Of a stretch of 64,000 nucleotides of DNA, positions 8,238 through 16,996 are shown one piece after another. Source of the stretch: Lutibacter sp. A80 (GTDB taxonomy: Bacteria > Bacteroidota > Bacteroidia > Flavobacteriales > Flavobacteriaceae); assembly GCF_022429645.1 (NCBI RefSeq), contig NZ_CP092480.1:3764501-3828500 (forward strand), read 5' to 3'. A program made the translations under genes and the position numbers. Position 1 is the stretch's first letter; the number at the start of each line of letters is the position of its first letter. The notes beneath the pieces were generated by a model. The model did not search any database. It was not told the origin of the DNA and worked only from the letters and a program-made list of their open reading frames with translations.

Positions 8238-8828
8238 ATGCAAATGTATAAAGTTTTTGTGAATGACTGTCCAATTATTTTGACAGAAAACAATAAAATA
8301 TCAACAAAATATAAAACGGTAAGCTTTAATCCTTTAGAAATTAAAGCAATTGTAACCGATTTATTTGAAAATAAAATTCTTGGAATATGTTTAATATGTA
8401 AAGATTTAAAGGCTGATTGGCAGTTGTTTAAGTCTGTTTTTAAAATAGAGCGAGCGGCCGGAGGAAAAGTAATTAACTTAAATAATGAAGTGTTGTTTAT
8501 TTACAGGTTAAATAAATGGGACTTGCCTAAAGGTAAATTAGAGAAAGGTGAATCTATACAAAATTGTGCTATTCGTGAAGTAGAAGAAGAATGTGGAATT
8601 ACTGGGCTTACAATTTCAAAATTTCTAGGAAAAACATATCATATTTTTGAAAAAAAAGAAAAGATGATACTTAAAATAACTTCTTGGTTTTTAATGGATA
8701 CTAATTTTAAAGATGAATTAACACCGCAAAAAGAAGAAGATATTGAACAAGCAATTTTTAAAAATACTGAAGAAATAAATACTGCTTTAGAAAATACGTA
8801 TGAAAATATAAAGTTGTTATTTAAGTAA
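8238..8828 (+). CDS. NUDIX hydrolase
   Basis: A protein of about 196 residues (194 if the ATG at 8244 is used). The NUDIX box is intact around residues 99-121: GKLEKGES, then REVEEECG with the metal-binding glutamates. The region before it (KWDLPKGKLEKGE) and FLGKTYHIF after it are typical of NUDIX enzymes hydrolysing nucleoside diphosphate-linked compounds, but the substrate cannot be told. The N-terminal 80 residues form an extra domain without an obvious name. The gene is divergent from pyrE with start codons only a few bases apart. Confidence 0.88.
   Translation: MQMYKVFVNDCPIILTENNKISTKYKTVSFNPLEIKAIVTDLFENKILGICLICKDLKADWQLFKSVFKIERAAGGKVINLNNEVLFIYRLNKWDLPKGKLEKGESIQNCAIREVEEECGITGLTISKFLGKTYHIFEKKEKMILKITSWFLMDTNFKDELTPQKEEDIEQAIFKNTEEINTALENTYENIKLLFK
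8241..8248 (-). promoter_or_regulatory. -7 promoter element for pyrE, inside the NUDIX gene
   Basis: Read leftward the bases are TACATTTG, fitting TAnnTTTG. Transcription would start near 8235, at the pyrE start codon. It faces the rightward element at 8218-8225. Confidence 0.6.
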
Positions 8829-8943
8829 TTGAAATATTTAATAGCATACAAAATTTGTTTAAATAGTTAAATCTAAAATAGTAATACGTATAACAATTTA
8901 AAAATCAAATACATTAATAATAATACCACAAATTTTATTTACT

Positions 8944-8951
8944 TATATTTG
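8944..8951 (+). promoter_or_regulatory. -7 promoter element for the SulP gene
   Basis: TATATTTG matches TAnnTTTG and lies 23 bases before the ATG at 8975; the predicted start is near 8957. Confidence 0.65.
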
Positions 8952-8974
8952 CCACTTTTTTAAAATAATATTTA

Positions 8975-10597
8975 ATGACAAAATTTATAACTAAAAGAGT
9001 ATCAAACGTTAGAAACGATGTTTTATCTGGAATAACTGTAGCTTTAGCTTTAGTTCCTGAAGCCGTTGCATTTGCATTTGTAGCAGGTGTTGATCCATTA
9101 GTTGGTTTATATGCTGCTTTTATGGTAGGTTTAATTACTTCAATTTTTGGAGGAAGACCAGGTATGATTTCTGGAGCAACTGGAGCCTTGGCTGTAGTTA
9201 TGGTTAGTTTAGTTTCCGAAGGAAATGCTTTAGGTAATCCTGGTGAGAATTTAGGATTGTATTATTTATTTGCAACCGTAATTTTAATGGGAATATTTCA
9301 AGTTTTAGCAGGTCTTTTAAAGCTTGGTAAATTTGTTCGTTTAATTCCGCATCCTGTAATGATGGGATTTGTAAACGGATTGGCAATTGTTATATTTCTT
9401 TCTCAATTGGGTATGTTTAAAAGAACAGTAGGTGGTGAAAAAGTTTGGCTAGAGGGGAATCAATTATATGTAATGATTGGTTTGGTAGCTTTAACTATGC
9501 TTATAATGTGGGGATTGCCAAAAATTAAAAAAGCAGAAAAATTGCCAGAGGCTTTAATTGCCATTTTAATTGTTACCGGAGTTGCTATTTTTATAAATTT
9601 TGATGTTGCAACTGTAGGCTCTTTTATTAGAGATGGAGGTGGAACAGGTTTAAAAGGTGGCTTTCCTACTTTAAAGTTAGAAACTTTTGCAAAAGTTCCA
9701 TTTACTTGGGACTCTATAGTATTTATATTACCGTATGCATTAATTTTAGCAGCTATTGGTTTAATAGAATCCTTAATGACTTTAAATTTAGTTGACGATT
9801 TAACAGAAACTCGTGGAGATGGAAATAGAGAATGTTTAGCGCAAGGTGGAGCTAATATTGTTATCGGTTTGTTTGGTGGAATGGGTGGTTGTGCTATGAT
9901 TGGTCAATCTATTATAAATATTAAAGGTGGTGGTAGAGGCAGATTATCAGGTATTGTTGCTGCTATTATGTTACTGTTGTTTATTTTATTTGGTTCTTCA
10001 TATATAGAACAAGTTCCAATAGCAGCTTTAGTAGGTGTAATGTTTATGGTGGTTATTGGTACTTTTGCTTGGAGTAGTTTTAGAATTATTAATAAAATTC
10101 CTAGAGCAGATTTATTTGTTTTAATTTTAGTTTCGGCATTAACGGTAATTTTCGATTTAGCAATTGCAGTAATTGCGGGTGTTATCTTTAGTGCATTGGT
10201 TTTTTCTTGGGAAAATGCTACACGAATTAGAGCAAGAAAAAGAATGAAAGAGGATGGTACTAAAACTTATGAAATTTGGGGACCGTTATTTTTTGGCTCA
10301 ATTTCAACATTTATGGAGAAATTTGATGTGAAAAATGATCCAGATCATGTAGAAATTGATTTTGTTGAATCTAGAGTTTCAGACCATTCAGCAGTTGAAG
10401 CTATTTTTAATTTAGTTGAAAAATATGAAACAGCTGGCAAAAAAATTTATTTAAAGCATTTAAGTGAAGAATGTAAAGTATTATTACATAAATCTAGTCC
10501 AAAGTTTAAAGAGGTTATTATTGAAGCTATCGATGATCCACGTTACCATTTAGCGGCAAATCCAGAAAAATTTACAAAAGGTTTATTTGAAAATTAA
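8975..10597 (+). CDS. SulP-family inorganic anion transporter
   Basis: A 540-residue inner-membrane protein with 10 or more hydrophobic segments and a C-terminal cytoplasmic STAS domain (about 425-540). The start ALVPEAVAFAFVAGVDPLVGLYAAF corresponds to the SulP signature region, and the repeated Gly-rich stretch GGANIVIGLFGGMGGCAMIGQS around 288-309 is typical. Members move sulfate, bicarbonate or other anions, commonly with sodium or protons; the substrate is undetermined here, and no carbonic anhydrase or sulfate-assimilation gene is adjacent. It stands alone, with its own promoter and a terminator hairpin shared with the convergent pseudouridine synthase gene. Confidence 0.93.
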   Translation: MTKFITKRVSNVRNDVLSGITVALALVPEAVAFAFVAGVDPLVGLYAAFMVGLITSIFGGRPGMISGATGALAVVMVSLVSEGNALGNPGENLGLYYLFATVILMGIFQVLAGLLKLGKFVRLIPHPVMMGFVNGLAIVIFLSQLGMFKRTVGGEKVWLEGNQLYVMIGLVALTMLIMWGLPKIKKAEKLPEALIAILIVTGVAIFINFDVATVGSFIRDGGGTGLKGGFPTLKLETFAKVPFTWDSIVFILPYALILAAIGLIESLMTLNLVDDLTETRGDGNRECLAQGGANIVIGLFGGMGGCAMIGQSIINIKGGGRGRLSGIVAAIMLLLFILFGSSYIEQVPIAALVGVMFMVVIGTFAWSSFRIINKIPRADLFVLILVSALTVIFDLAIAVIAGVIFSALVFSWENATRIRARKRMKEDGTKTYEIWGPLFFGSISTFMEKFDVKNDPDHVEIDFVESRVSDHSAVEAIFNLVEKYETAGKKIYLKHLSEECKVLLHKSSPKFKEVIIEAIDDPRYHLAANPEKFTKGLFEN

Positions 10598-10608
10598 TTA
10601 GCTTAATA

Positions 10609-10642
10609 GGAGAAGTTAAATAACTATAGGTTTAACTTCTCC
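10609..10642 (-). terminator. Hairpin at the SulP/RluE convergent junction
   Basis: A perfect 12-base inverted repeat has arms at 10609-10620 and 10631-10642 and a 10-base loop. It spans the stop codon and last codons of the leftward pseudouridine synthase gene and lies 12 bases past the SulP stop, so it can serve both directions. Confidence 0.65.
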
Positions 10643-11188
10643 AGGAAGCATATTTTGAAGTTTAAAGTTGCCAATTCTTACTCTAACTAGGCGTAAAGTT
10701 GGAAATCCAACTACAGCAGTCATTTTACGAACTTGTCTAAATTTACCTTCGGTTAAAGTAATAGAAATCCAGCTTGTTGGGCCATGGCGTTCATCTCTAA
10801 TTTTTTTATTTCTTTTTGGTAATAAAGGAGTTTCTATCTTTTTAACGGAGCATTTTTTAGTTAGATATTTCCCTGATTCAGTACTAATTTCAACACCGTT
10901 TTTCAATATTTCTATAACTTCAGAAGAGATAATACCATCAACTTGGGCATAATATTCTTTTTCTATTTTAGAACTTCTAATATACTCGCTTGTTTTTCCA
11001 TTGGTAGTTAATAATAATAAGCCTTCAGAAGGTTCATCTAAGCGACCTATTGCCATAGTGTTTTCTGGAAAATTGTATAAATCACCCAACATTTTTTTAT
11101 TGGTACGTTTTGTTTGGTTATTTATAAATTGACTTAAATATCCGTCTGGTTTGTAAATTGCAAAATGTTGATGTTTAGTGTTTTCCAT
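10616..11188 (-). CDS. RluE-like 23S rRNA pseudouridine synthase
   Basis: A 190-residue enzyme of the RsuA/RluB/E/F family that isomerises a specific uridine in rRNA. The catalytic loop GRLDEPSEGLLLLTTNG has Asp51 as nucleophile, and GKFRQVRKM near 150-160 is the conserved C-terminal RNA-contact motif. There is no N-terminal S4 domain, as in E. coli RluE. The target position (2457 in E. coli) is an inference from the family. It overlaps the end of topB by 14 bases, so the two are translationally linked. Confidence 0.88.
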   Translation of the reverse strand: MENTKHQHFAIYKPDGYLSQFINNQTKRTNKKMLGDLYNFPENTMAIGRLDEPSEGLLLLTTNGKTSEYIRSSKIEKEYYAQVDGIISSEVIEILKNGVEISTESGKYLTKKCSVKKIETPLLPKRNKKIRDERHGPTSWISITLTEGKFRQVRKMTAVVGFPTLRLVRVRIGNFKLQNMLPGEVKPIVI

Positions 11189-13490
11189 TTAAAATTTGAT
11201 AAACTAATTCTTTTGTTAGCTCTTTTCCTGCAGCTTTTTTTCTAATATCATCAAAACTAAAAATAAAATCGCAACCATTTTTATATTCGCTACAGCCGTA
11301 AGCAGTTTTGCCTTTTAAAATAGTACCTTTTTTACATTTAGGGCAATTGATTTTTTCAGGTGTATTTTTAGTGTTTTTTTGAGGACGAGTAGCCTGTTTT
11401 TCTTCTAATTTTAAATTAAAATTTTCATCAAAACGAATTAAACCTTCAACAGTCCCTGTTTCATTTTTAAATCCTTTTAAATTTACAGTACATCCTTTTT
11501 TTAATAATCTGATATATTGATTTTCAGATATTTTTTTATTTAAAAAACTAAATGGGAGTTTTAAATCACAACCATTTTTATAGTTGCTACATCCGTAAGC
11601 GGTTTTTCCTTTTAGAAGATAACCGTTATTACATTTAGGGCATTTTTCGTTAGTAATTCCCTTTTTGTTTTTTGAAGTTTTTTTAGAGCTGGATGAAGCT
11701 GTTTTTTTTGAAGCTGCTACCGCTGAAATATTTGCTCTCACTTTTTCAGAACGGACTTCGTATACTAGGTTATCTACCATTTTTTTCATGTTTTTTATAA
11801 AAGTCCCAGCATTAAAAGTGCCTTGTTCAATTTCTTTTAATTTTTTCTCCCATCTTCCAGTGAGTTCTGCAGATTTTAGCAATTCATTTTGAATGGTATC
11901 AATTAATTGAATTCCTGTTGTTGTAGGTAATAATTGTTTTTTATTACGTTTTATATATTTGCGTTTAAAAAGTGTTTCAATAATATTTGCACGTGTAGAT
12001 GGTCTACCAATTCCGTTTTCTTTCATTAACTCTCTTAAATCATCATCATCTACTTGTTTCCCTGCTGTTTCCATAGAGCGTAAAAGTGTAGCTTCCGTAT
12101 AATGCTTAGGAGGTTTTGTTTCTTTTTCTAAAAATGAAGGAATATGAGGACCTTTTTCACCTTTTACAAAAGTTGGTAAAATACCAGCTTCTTTTTTAAC
12201 TGTATTTGGGGTTTCAAAAACAACTCTCCACCCTTTTTTTAAAATTTCTTTTCCAGTTGTTTTAAAAGAAACCGTATCTGCTTTTCCAATTACTGTTGTG
12301 TTAGAAACGGCACATTCATCATAAAAAACAGCAATAAATCTTTTGGTAATAATATCGTATACCTGTTGTTGATTGTATTGTAAGTTTATTTGGATTCCTG
12401 TTGGTATTATTGCGTGGTGATCTGTAACTTTTTTATCGTCAAAGACCTTAGGTGATTTTTTTATTTTTTTTTCTAATAGAGGAGTTATTAAATTTTGGTA
12501 ATTTGTTAGATTTTTTAAAATTCCAGGAATTTTTGGATATACATCATTAGGTAAAAAGGTAGTGTCAACTCTTGGGTATGTTACTGCTTTTTGTTCGTAT
12601 AATTTTTGAACAATTTTTAGGGTTTCATCCGCAGAAAATCCAAATTTATTATTGCAATAAACTTGTAAACCCGTTAAGTCAAATAATTTTGGAGCGTATT
12701 CTTTACCTTTCTTTTTAGTAATTGATACAATTTCAAAATCGCTTTCTTTTACTTTATTTGCAAAAATTTCACCTTCCTCTTTTTTTAAAAACCGTCCTTC
12801 TTCACAATTAAATTGTGTTTCTCGGTATAAGGTTTGTAATTCCCAATAAGGTTGTGGTTTAAAATTTTCAATTTCTTTATATCTATTAACAAGCATTGCC
12901 AGTGTTGGAGTTTGTACACGTCCAACGGATAACATTTGTTTATAGCCACCATGTTTTACGGTGTATAATCTGGTAGCATTCATTCCTAAAAGCCAATCTC
13001 CAATGGCTCTAGAAAAACCAGCATAATATAAACTGTTGTAATTTTCTGAGGGTTTTAAATTTTGAAAACCTTCTTTTATGGCTTCTGTAGTTAATGATGA
13101 AATCCATAAGCGTTGTACTTCACCTTTATAATTAGCTTGGTTAATAACCCAGCGTTGTATTAATTCTCCTTCTTGTCCAGCATCACCACAATTTATAACT
13201 ACTTCAGCTTTATCAAATAAATTTTTTACAATATTAAATTGTTTTTGAATACCTTCATTTGCAACAACTTTAGTCTCAAATTTATCTGGAAGCATTGGTA
13301 AATTATTTAAATCCCAACTTTTCCAATGTGGTTTATAATCGTTTGGTTCAAAAAGAGTGCATAAGTGACCGAAAGTATAAGTAACCGCATAGCCATTTCC
13401 TTCAAAATACCCATCGCGTTTTGTAGTTGCCCCTAAAACAGTAGCAATTTCACGAGCAACACTTGGTTTTTCGGCAATACAAACTTTCAT
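11175..13490 (-). CDS. topB: DNA topoisomerase III
   Basis: A 771-residue type IA topoisomerase. The Toprim domain opens with MKVCIAEKPSVAREIATVLG and has the acidic motif GDAGQEGEL (102-110), in which the common Arg of DREGE is Gln. The active-site tyrosine is Tyr305 in TYPRVDT. SVGRVQTPTLAML (188-200) is the other conserved core. The C-terminus carries two almost identical zinc-binding modules, CPKCxxG...GKTAYGCS.YKNGC, near 616-640 and 716-740. It acts on single-stranded DNA to decatenate. TopB-type genes also occur on conjugative elements, but this one sits among housekeeping genes with no transfer genes nearby. Confidence 0.96.
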   Translation of the reverse strand: MKVCIAEKPSVAREIATVLGATTKRDGYFEGNGYAVTYTFGHLCTLFEPNDYKPHWKSWDLNNLPMLPDKFETKVVANEGIQKQFNIVKNLFDKAEVVINCGDAGQEGELIQRWVINQANYKGEVQRLWISSLTTEAIKEGFQNLKPSENYNSLYYAGFSRAIGDWLLGMNATRLYTVKHGGYKQMLSVGRVQTPTLAMLVNRYKEIENFKPQPYWELQTLYRETQFNCEEGRFLKKEEGEIFANKVKESDFEIVSITKKKGKEYAPKLFDLTGLQVYCNNKFGFSADETLKIVQKLYEQKAVTYPRVDTTFLPNDVYPKIPGILKNLTNYQNLITPLLEKKIKKSPKVFDDKKVTDHHAIIPTGIQINLQYNQQQVYDIITKRFIAVFYDECAVSNTTVIGKADTVSFKTTGKEILKKGWRVVFETPNTVKKEAGILPTFVKGEKGPHIPSFLEKETKPPKHYTEATLLRSMETAGKQVDDDDLRELMKENGIGRPSTRANIIETLFKRKYIKRNKKQLLPTTTGIQLIDTIQNELLKSAELTGRWEKKLKEIEQGTFNAGTFIKNMKKMVDNLVYEVRSEKVRANISAVAASKKTASSSSKKTSKNKKGITNEKCPKCNNGYLLKGKTAYGCSNYKNGCDLKLPFSFLNKKISENQYIRLLKKGCTVNLKGFKNETGTVEGLIRFDENFNLKLEEKQATRPQKNTKNTPEKINCPKCKKGTILKGKTAYGCSEYKNGCDFIFSFDDIRKKAAGKELTKELVYQILNGKH

Positions 13491-13645
13491 TTTATATTAA
13501 TTTTTGAAGGTGCAAAATACTAAATTTTAAAATTTGAAACATTAAAAAATATAATTTTAATAGCTGTAGTATCATTTTTACGTTTAAAGTAAGTCTATGT
13601 TAAAATTAAAAAGAATATATTTATTGCCTAAACATCAATCAATCA

Positions 13646-14644
13646 ATGATATTATACACAATTCAAGAAATCAATTCAATATTAAACGGAGAATTAATTG
13701 GAGCTACAACTCATAAAATTTCAGGTCCAGAACATTTAGAAAAAGCAACTGAAAATCAAATTAGCTTTATCGGAAATAAAAAATATGTTCATTTATGGAA
13801 AAAATCAAAAGCTAGTGCTGCTATTGTCAGTGAAAATATTGAAGTTGAAGCCATAGAAAATAAAGTTATTATTAAAGTTAAAGACGCTGATTTGGCAATG
13901 GCAAAATTGCTAGAAGTTTTTACTCCTAATTTACCTGAATTTGAAGATAATATTCATCCAACAGCAGTAATAGAACCTACTGCAAAAATTGGTTTAAATT
14001 GTAAAATTGGAGCGAATTGTTATATAGGGAAAAATGTTGAATTAGGAGATAATGTGCAGTTATTTCCAAATGTAGTAATTTTTGATGCTTCAAAAATAGG
14101 CGATAGAACAGTTATTTGGTCTGGAACAGTAATACGTGAACGTAGTATAGTTGGAAGTGATTGTATTTTTCATTCTAACGTAAGTATTGGAGCTGATGGC
14201 TTTGGGTACCGACCAAGAGAAGATGGGAAAGGACTGTTAAAAGTACCTCATATTGGTAATGTTATTATAGGCAATAATGTAGAAATTGGAGCAAACTCAT
14301 CTGTTGATCGTGCTAAATTTAGTGCAACAATAATTGGAGATGGTTGTAAAATAGATAATTTGGTACAAATAGCACATAATTGTGTGTTAGGACGTTCTTG
14401 TATTATGGCTGGAAGCAGTGGTTTGGCAGGTTCTGTTACTTTAGGAGATGGTGTAATTATAGGAGGAGCTTCAAGTATAAAAGACCATGTTACTATTGGT
14501 TCAGGAGCCGTTGTTGGAGGTGGTTCTGGTGTTATGAACGATATTCCTGCTGGTAAAACAGTAGTTGGGTATCCTGCTACAGATGCTAGAGATACATTTA
14601 GGCAGTGGGTTGCAGTAAAAAAACTTGGAAAAGGAAAGAAATAA
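13646..14644 (+). CDS. lpxD: UDP-3-O-acylglucosamine N-acyltransferase
   Basis: A 332-residue left-handed beta-helix enzyme adding the N-linked acyl chain in lipid A synthesis. After an N-terminal uridine-binding domain (1-105), hexapeptide repeats run from about 108 to 300, for example IEPTAKIGLNCKIG. The catalytic His lies in the conserved VQIAHNCVLG near 230. The usual lpxC/fabZ and lpxA partners do not follow, so this could be a stand-alone copy. The gene is divergent from topB across 155 bases. Confidence 0.94.
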   Translation: MILYTIQEINSILNGELIGATTHKISGPEHLEKATENQISFIGNKKYVHLWKKSKASAAIVSENIEVEAIENKVIIKVKDADLAMAKLLEVFTPNLPEFEDNIHPTAVIEPTAKIGLNCKIGANCYIGKNVELGDNVQLFPNVVIFDASKIGDRTVIWSGTVIRERSIVGSDCIFHSNVSIGADGFGYRPREDGKGLLKVPHIGNVIIGNNVEIGANSSVDRAKFSATIIGDGCKIDNLVQIAHNCVLGRSCIMAGSSGLAGSVTLGDGVIIGGASSIKDHVTIGSGAVVGGGSGVMNDIPAGKTVVGYPATDARDTFRQWVAVKKLGKGKK

Positions 14645-14684
14645 TAAATTATATTTGTTTTATAAATGTTAATTAAATTTTAAA

Positions 14685-15164
14685 ATGTTAAAAGAATTAA
14701 AGGAAATTAAACCTGGAGTAGGGTTAGGGTTTCTAAAGTTTGGAATGTCTAGAGCACAAGTAAAAGAATTACTTGGTGAACCTACGTTTATTGATAAATA
14801 TTCGCATTCTGAAGCAGCTAACGATGCAACAGAATCTTGGGAGTATGATGAATTATTTTTATCGATTAGTTTTGATGAAGCTGAAGACTGGAAACTTATG
14901 ATGATTTCTATAAGTTCTGATTTTTATGAGCTTGAAGAAGCTTCATTAATTGGTTTAAGTCAGACTAAATTAATTGATCAATTAGATGAGATTGATTATG
15001 GAAATGTGTACGTTGAAGATTGTTCTGAAAGTGATAATGAAGATAATAAAGTAATTGAAATTGACGAAAAATCGATTAACTTTTGGTTGACTAATGGGGT
15101 TTTAGATGAAATTCAATGGTCTCCATTATTTATTAATGACGATACCATAAAATGGCCTAAATAA
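14685..15164 (+). CDS. Conserved acidic protein of unknown function
   Basis: A 159-residue soluble acidic protein I cannot name. The first half contains GLGFLKFGMSRAQVKELLGEP, the look of a SmpA/OmlA-like unit, and a second similar phrase, LIGLSQTKLIDQLDEI, follows near 88, suggesting two related halves. Aromatic-rich strands (SWEYDEL, FLSISFDE, INFWLTNG) alternate with acidic loops. It lies 40 bases after lpxD in the same direction and ends at a hairpin, so it is probably in the lpxD transcript. Confidence 0.7.
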   Translation: MLKELKEIKPGVGLGFLKFGMSRAQVKELLGEPTFIDKYSHSEAANDATESWEYDELFLSISFDEAEDWKLMMISISSDFYELEEASLIGLSQTKLIDQLDEIDYGNVYVEDCSESDNEDNKVIEIDEKSINFWLTNGVLDEIQWSPLFINDDTIKWPK

Positions 15165-15178
15165 ATTAAGTATTTTTA

Positions 15179-15212
15179 ATATATCATCCCTGCCAAAGTA
15201 GGGATGATATAT
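15179..15212. terminator. Hairpin between convergent genes
   Basis: A 13-base stem (15179-15191 with 15200-15212) with an 8-base loop, G+C-rich at its apex side. There is no strong T-run. It separates the lpxD-side genes from the leftward alpha/beta hydrolase. Confidence 0.6.
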
Positions 15213-15220
15213 AGAATTAC

Positions 15221-15237
15221 TACAGTTTTTAACTGTA
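15221..15237. repeat. Second small hairpin in the same junction
   Basis: A 7-base stem (15221-15227 with 15231-15237) closes a TTT loop, just before the stop codon of the leftward hydrolase gene. It may act with the preceding hairpin as a paired stop. Confidence 0.35.
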
Positions 15238-15245
15238 ATTTCAGT

Positions 15246-16037
15246 TTATTCTCTAACTAGTTGGTTATTTATAAATTGAATTGATTTTTGATTGAATATT
15301 TGAGCTTGTTCAATGTTTACAACATGTCCACAATTTTCTATAACAAATAGAGTGGATTTTAAATGTGTTTCCACAACTTTTTTTATAGATGGTAAAAATA
15401 AATGATCTTCTTCACCCATAATATAAAAGGTAGGGATATTAATAGCTGTTGTTCTAAAAAAGCGTAATAAAGGGTTTATTTCTGAGGTTAACTTAAACCA
15501 ACGTACAAATTCTTTTTGATATAATTTTTTAGCTTCGTTAACAAAAATTAAACGAGATTTTTTATGATTTTTACGTGGCATTATAATAAATGCAAATAAT
15601 TTGTACAAAAGCAAATATGGAACTACAGATTTAAAAAGTACACCAATACGTATTAATAATTGAGACTTTAGATTTAATTTCATAATAGCACCTCCCATAA
15701 TCATACTTTCAACGCGATCAGGATGTTTTTCTGCTAAATTTCTAATTAAAATTGTACCTAAAGAAATACCAGCAAAATGAGATTTTTTAATTTTCAGATG
15801 ATCTATTACTTCAACAATATCGTGTGTAATTGCATCAAACGTATATTTTTCTTTAAAAGCATCTTGTAAAACTTTTTTACTGTTTCCGTGACCTCTTAAA
15901 TCTAAAATTAAAACATTGTAAATAGCACTAAAGCTTCTAATTTGTTTAAACCAAATAGAAGAACTTCCTCCAGCACCATGCACAAATGTCACCCATTCTT
16001 TAGCAGTTTTATGTTTGTAAGTTGTATAATTTAACAT
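15246..16037 (-). CDS. Alpha/beta-fold hydrolase
   Basis: A 263-residue soluble hydrolase. HGAGG at 20-24 is the oxyanion region, and DLRGHGNS near 46-53 is the characteristic strand-turn. The nucleophile is Ser92 in GISLGT. A probable acid is the Asp in MGEEDHLF, and the catalytic His is in NCGHVVNIEQ near 240. The substrate is unknown; the fold includes esterases, lipases and haloperoxidase-like enzymes. It is separated from the DUF1853 gene upstream by 132 bases. Confidence 0.85.
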   Translation of the reverse strand: MLNYTTYKHKTAKEWVTFVHGAGGSSSIWFKQIRSFSAIYNVLILDLRGHGNSKKVLQDAFKEKYTFDAITHDIVEVIDHLKIKKSHFAGISLGTILIRNLAEKHPDRVESMIMGGAIMKLNLKSQLLIRIGVLFKSVVPYLLLYKLFAFIIMPRKNHKKSRLIFVNEAKKLYQKEFVRWFKLTSEINPLLRFFRTTAINIPTFYIMGEEDHLFLPSIKKVVETHLKSTLFVIENCGHVVNIEQAQIFNQKSIQFINNQLVRE

Positions 16038-16169
16038 ATTATTTTTTTAGATAGTAACGTTTGCTAAAATAATGAAATCTATTATATAAATGATATTTTT
16101 CTTTTTCAAAAAAAAGAGGGCCTTTTAATCAGTTTTAGATTGAAAATTTTAATAGAGAATTGATTGAAT

Positions 16170-16985
16170 TTACCACCAAACAACAAAAAATTTTTCTGTT
16201 TCTCCATTCGAATTTTTTAACCAACAAAGCGGAGCTATTTTTTGATGTATAAAAACTTCTAATTTTTGTGAAAAAGTTTCAAAATTTAACCATTTACTTT
16301 GTGTTTCTATTTCTTGCAACCAATTTATTTTTGTTGGAATGTAAAATTTACAAGTATTAAATTGTTGTAATTCATTAAAATGAATGTAAAACCCTTTTAC
16401 ACAGTCTTGATTAAGTGCGTTAAAATCAATATTTTTTATTTGGTATGGAATAAATAATTGCGCTTTAAAAAGTACCTGTTGTTGAATAGACGTTGTTTCT
16501 AAATTCAATTTTTTTAATAATGGCTTTGTAAAAGGATTGTAAAGAAGGGGTAATTGTTTGTTTTTTAATTTGTTGAGTTTTTCAATTAAACTATCTTTTC
16601 TGTTTGGACCTATCCAGTGTTCTAAAGCTGTTTTTCCAACAGTAGCATCATACAAATAAAATTTATAAATAACTTCTAAATGAATAGGTTTATTGTTTTG
16701 CATTAAAATACAATCCAATTCGCCTAAAGTAATTTTATTGTTTTGTATTTGAATATTTTCAACTAAAATTTCAATTGAATTATCTTGTTGTAGTTGATGA
16801 CTTAAAAAGCGTTCTACACGTTTTCCTAAGCGTTGATTTTTTACAATAGCACCATTAAATTGTGTGGTGTTTTTTGTTTCAAGTATAAATTGTTTTAAAT
16901 TTAAAACATCATTATTTTCCCAAAGTAATGCTGTGTTTAAAAAACCTTCGTATTGTAATTGTATTTCTTTGGTGTTTAAATTCAT
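16170..16985 (-). CDS. DUF1853 family protein
   Basis: A 271-residue protein matching DUF1853 through RLGKRVERFLSHQL near 51, ITLGELDCIL near 86, HLEVIYKFYLYD near 102 and HWIGPNRKDSLIEKLNKL near 122. The spacing of the Glu-Leu-Asp, the Leu-Glu-Val and the following Lys resembles a PD-(D/E)XK nuclease core (GELD, then LEVxxK), which is my inference and not an established activity. No signal peptide or membrane segment is present. It follows the M14 peptidase by 11 bases and probably shares its transcript. Confidence 0.78.
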   Translation of the reverse strand: MNLNTKEIQLQYEGFLNTALLWENNDVLNLKQFILETKNTTQFNGAIVKNQRLGKRVERFLSHQLQQDNSIEILVENIQIQNNKITLGELDCILMQNNKPIHLEVIYKFYLYDATVGKTALEHWIGPNRKDSLIEKLNKLKNKQLPLLYNPFTKPLLKKLNLETTSIQQQVLFKAQLFIPYQIKNIDFNALNQDCVKGFYIHFNELQQFNTCKFYIPTKINWLQEIETQSKWLNFETFSQKLEVFIHQKIAPLCWLKNSNGETEKFFVVWW

Positions 16986-16996
16986 AAAACAAACAT

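Noticed and set aside
11175..13490. topB as a marker of a conjugative element
   Set aside because: No relaxase, Tra or integrase genes nearby; neighbours are lpxD and an rRNA-modification gene.
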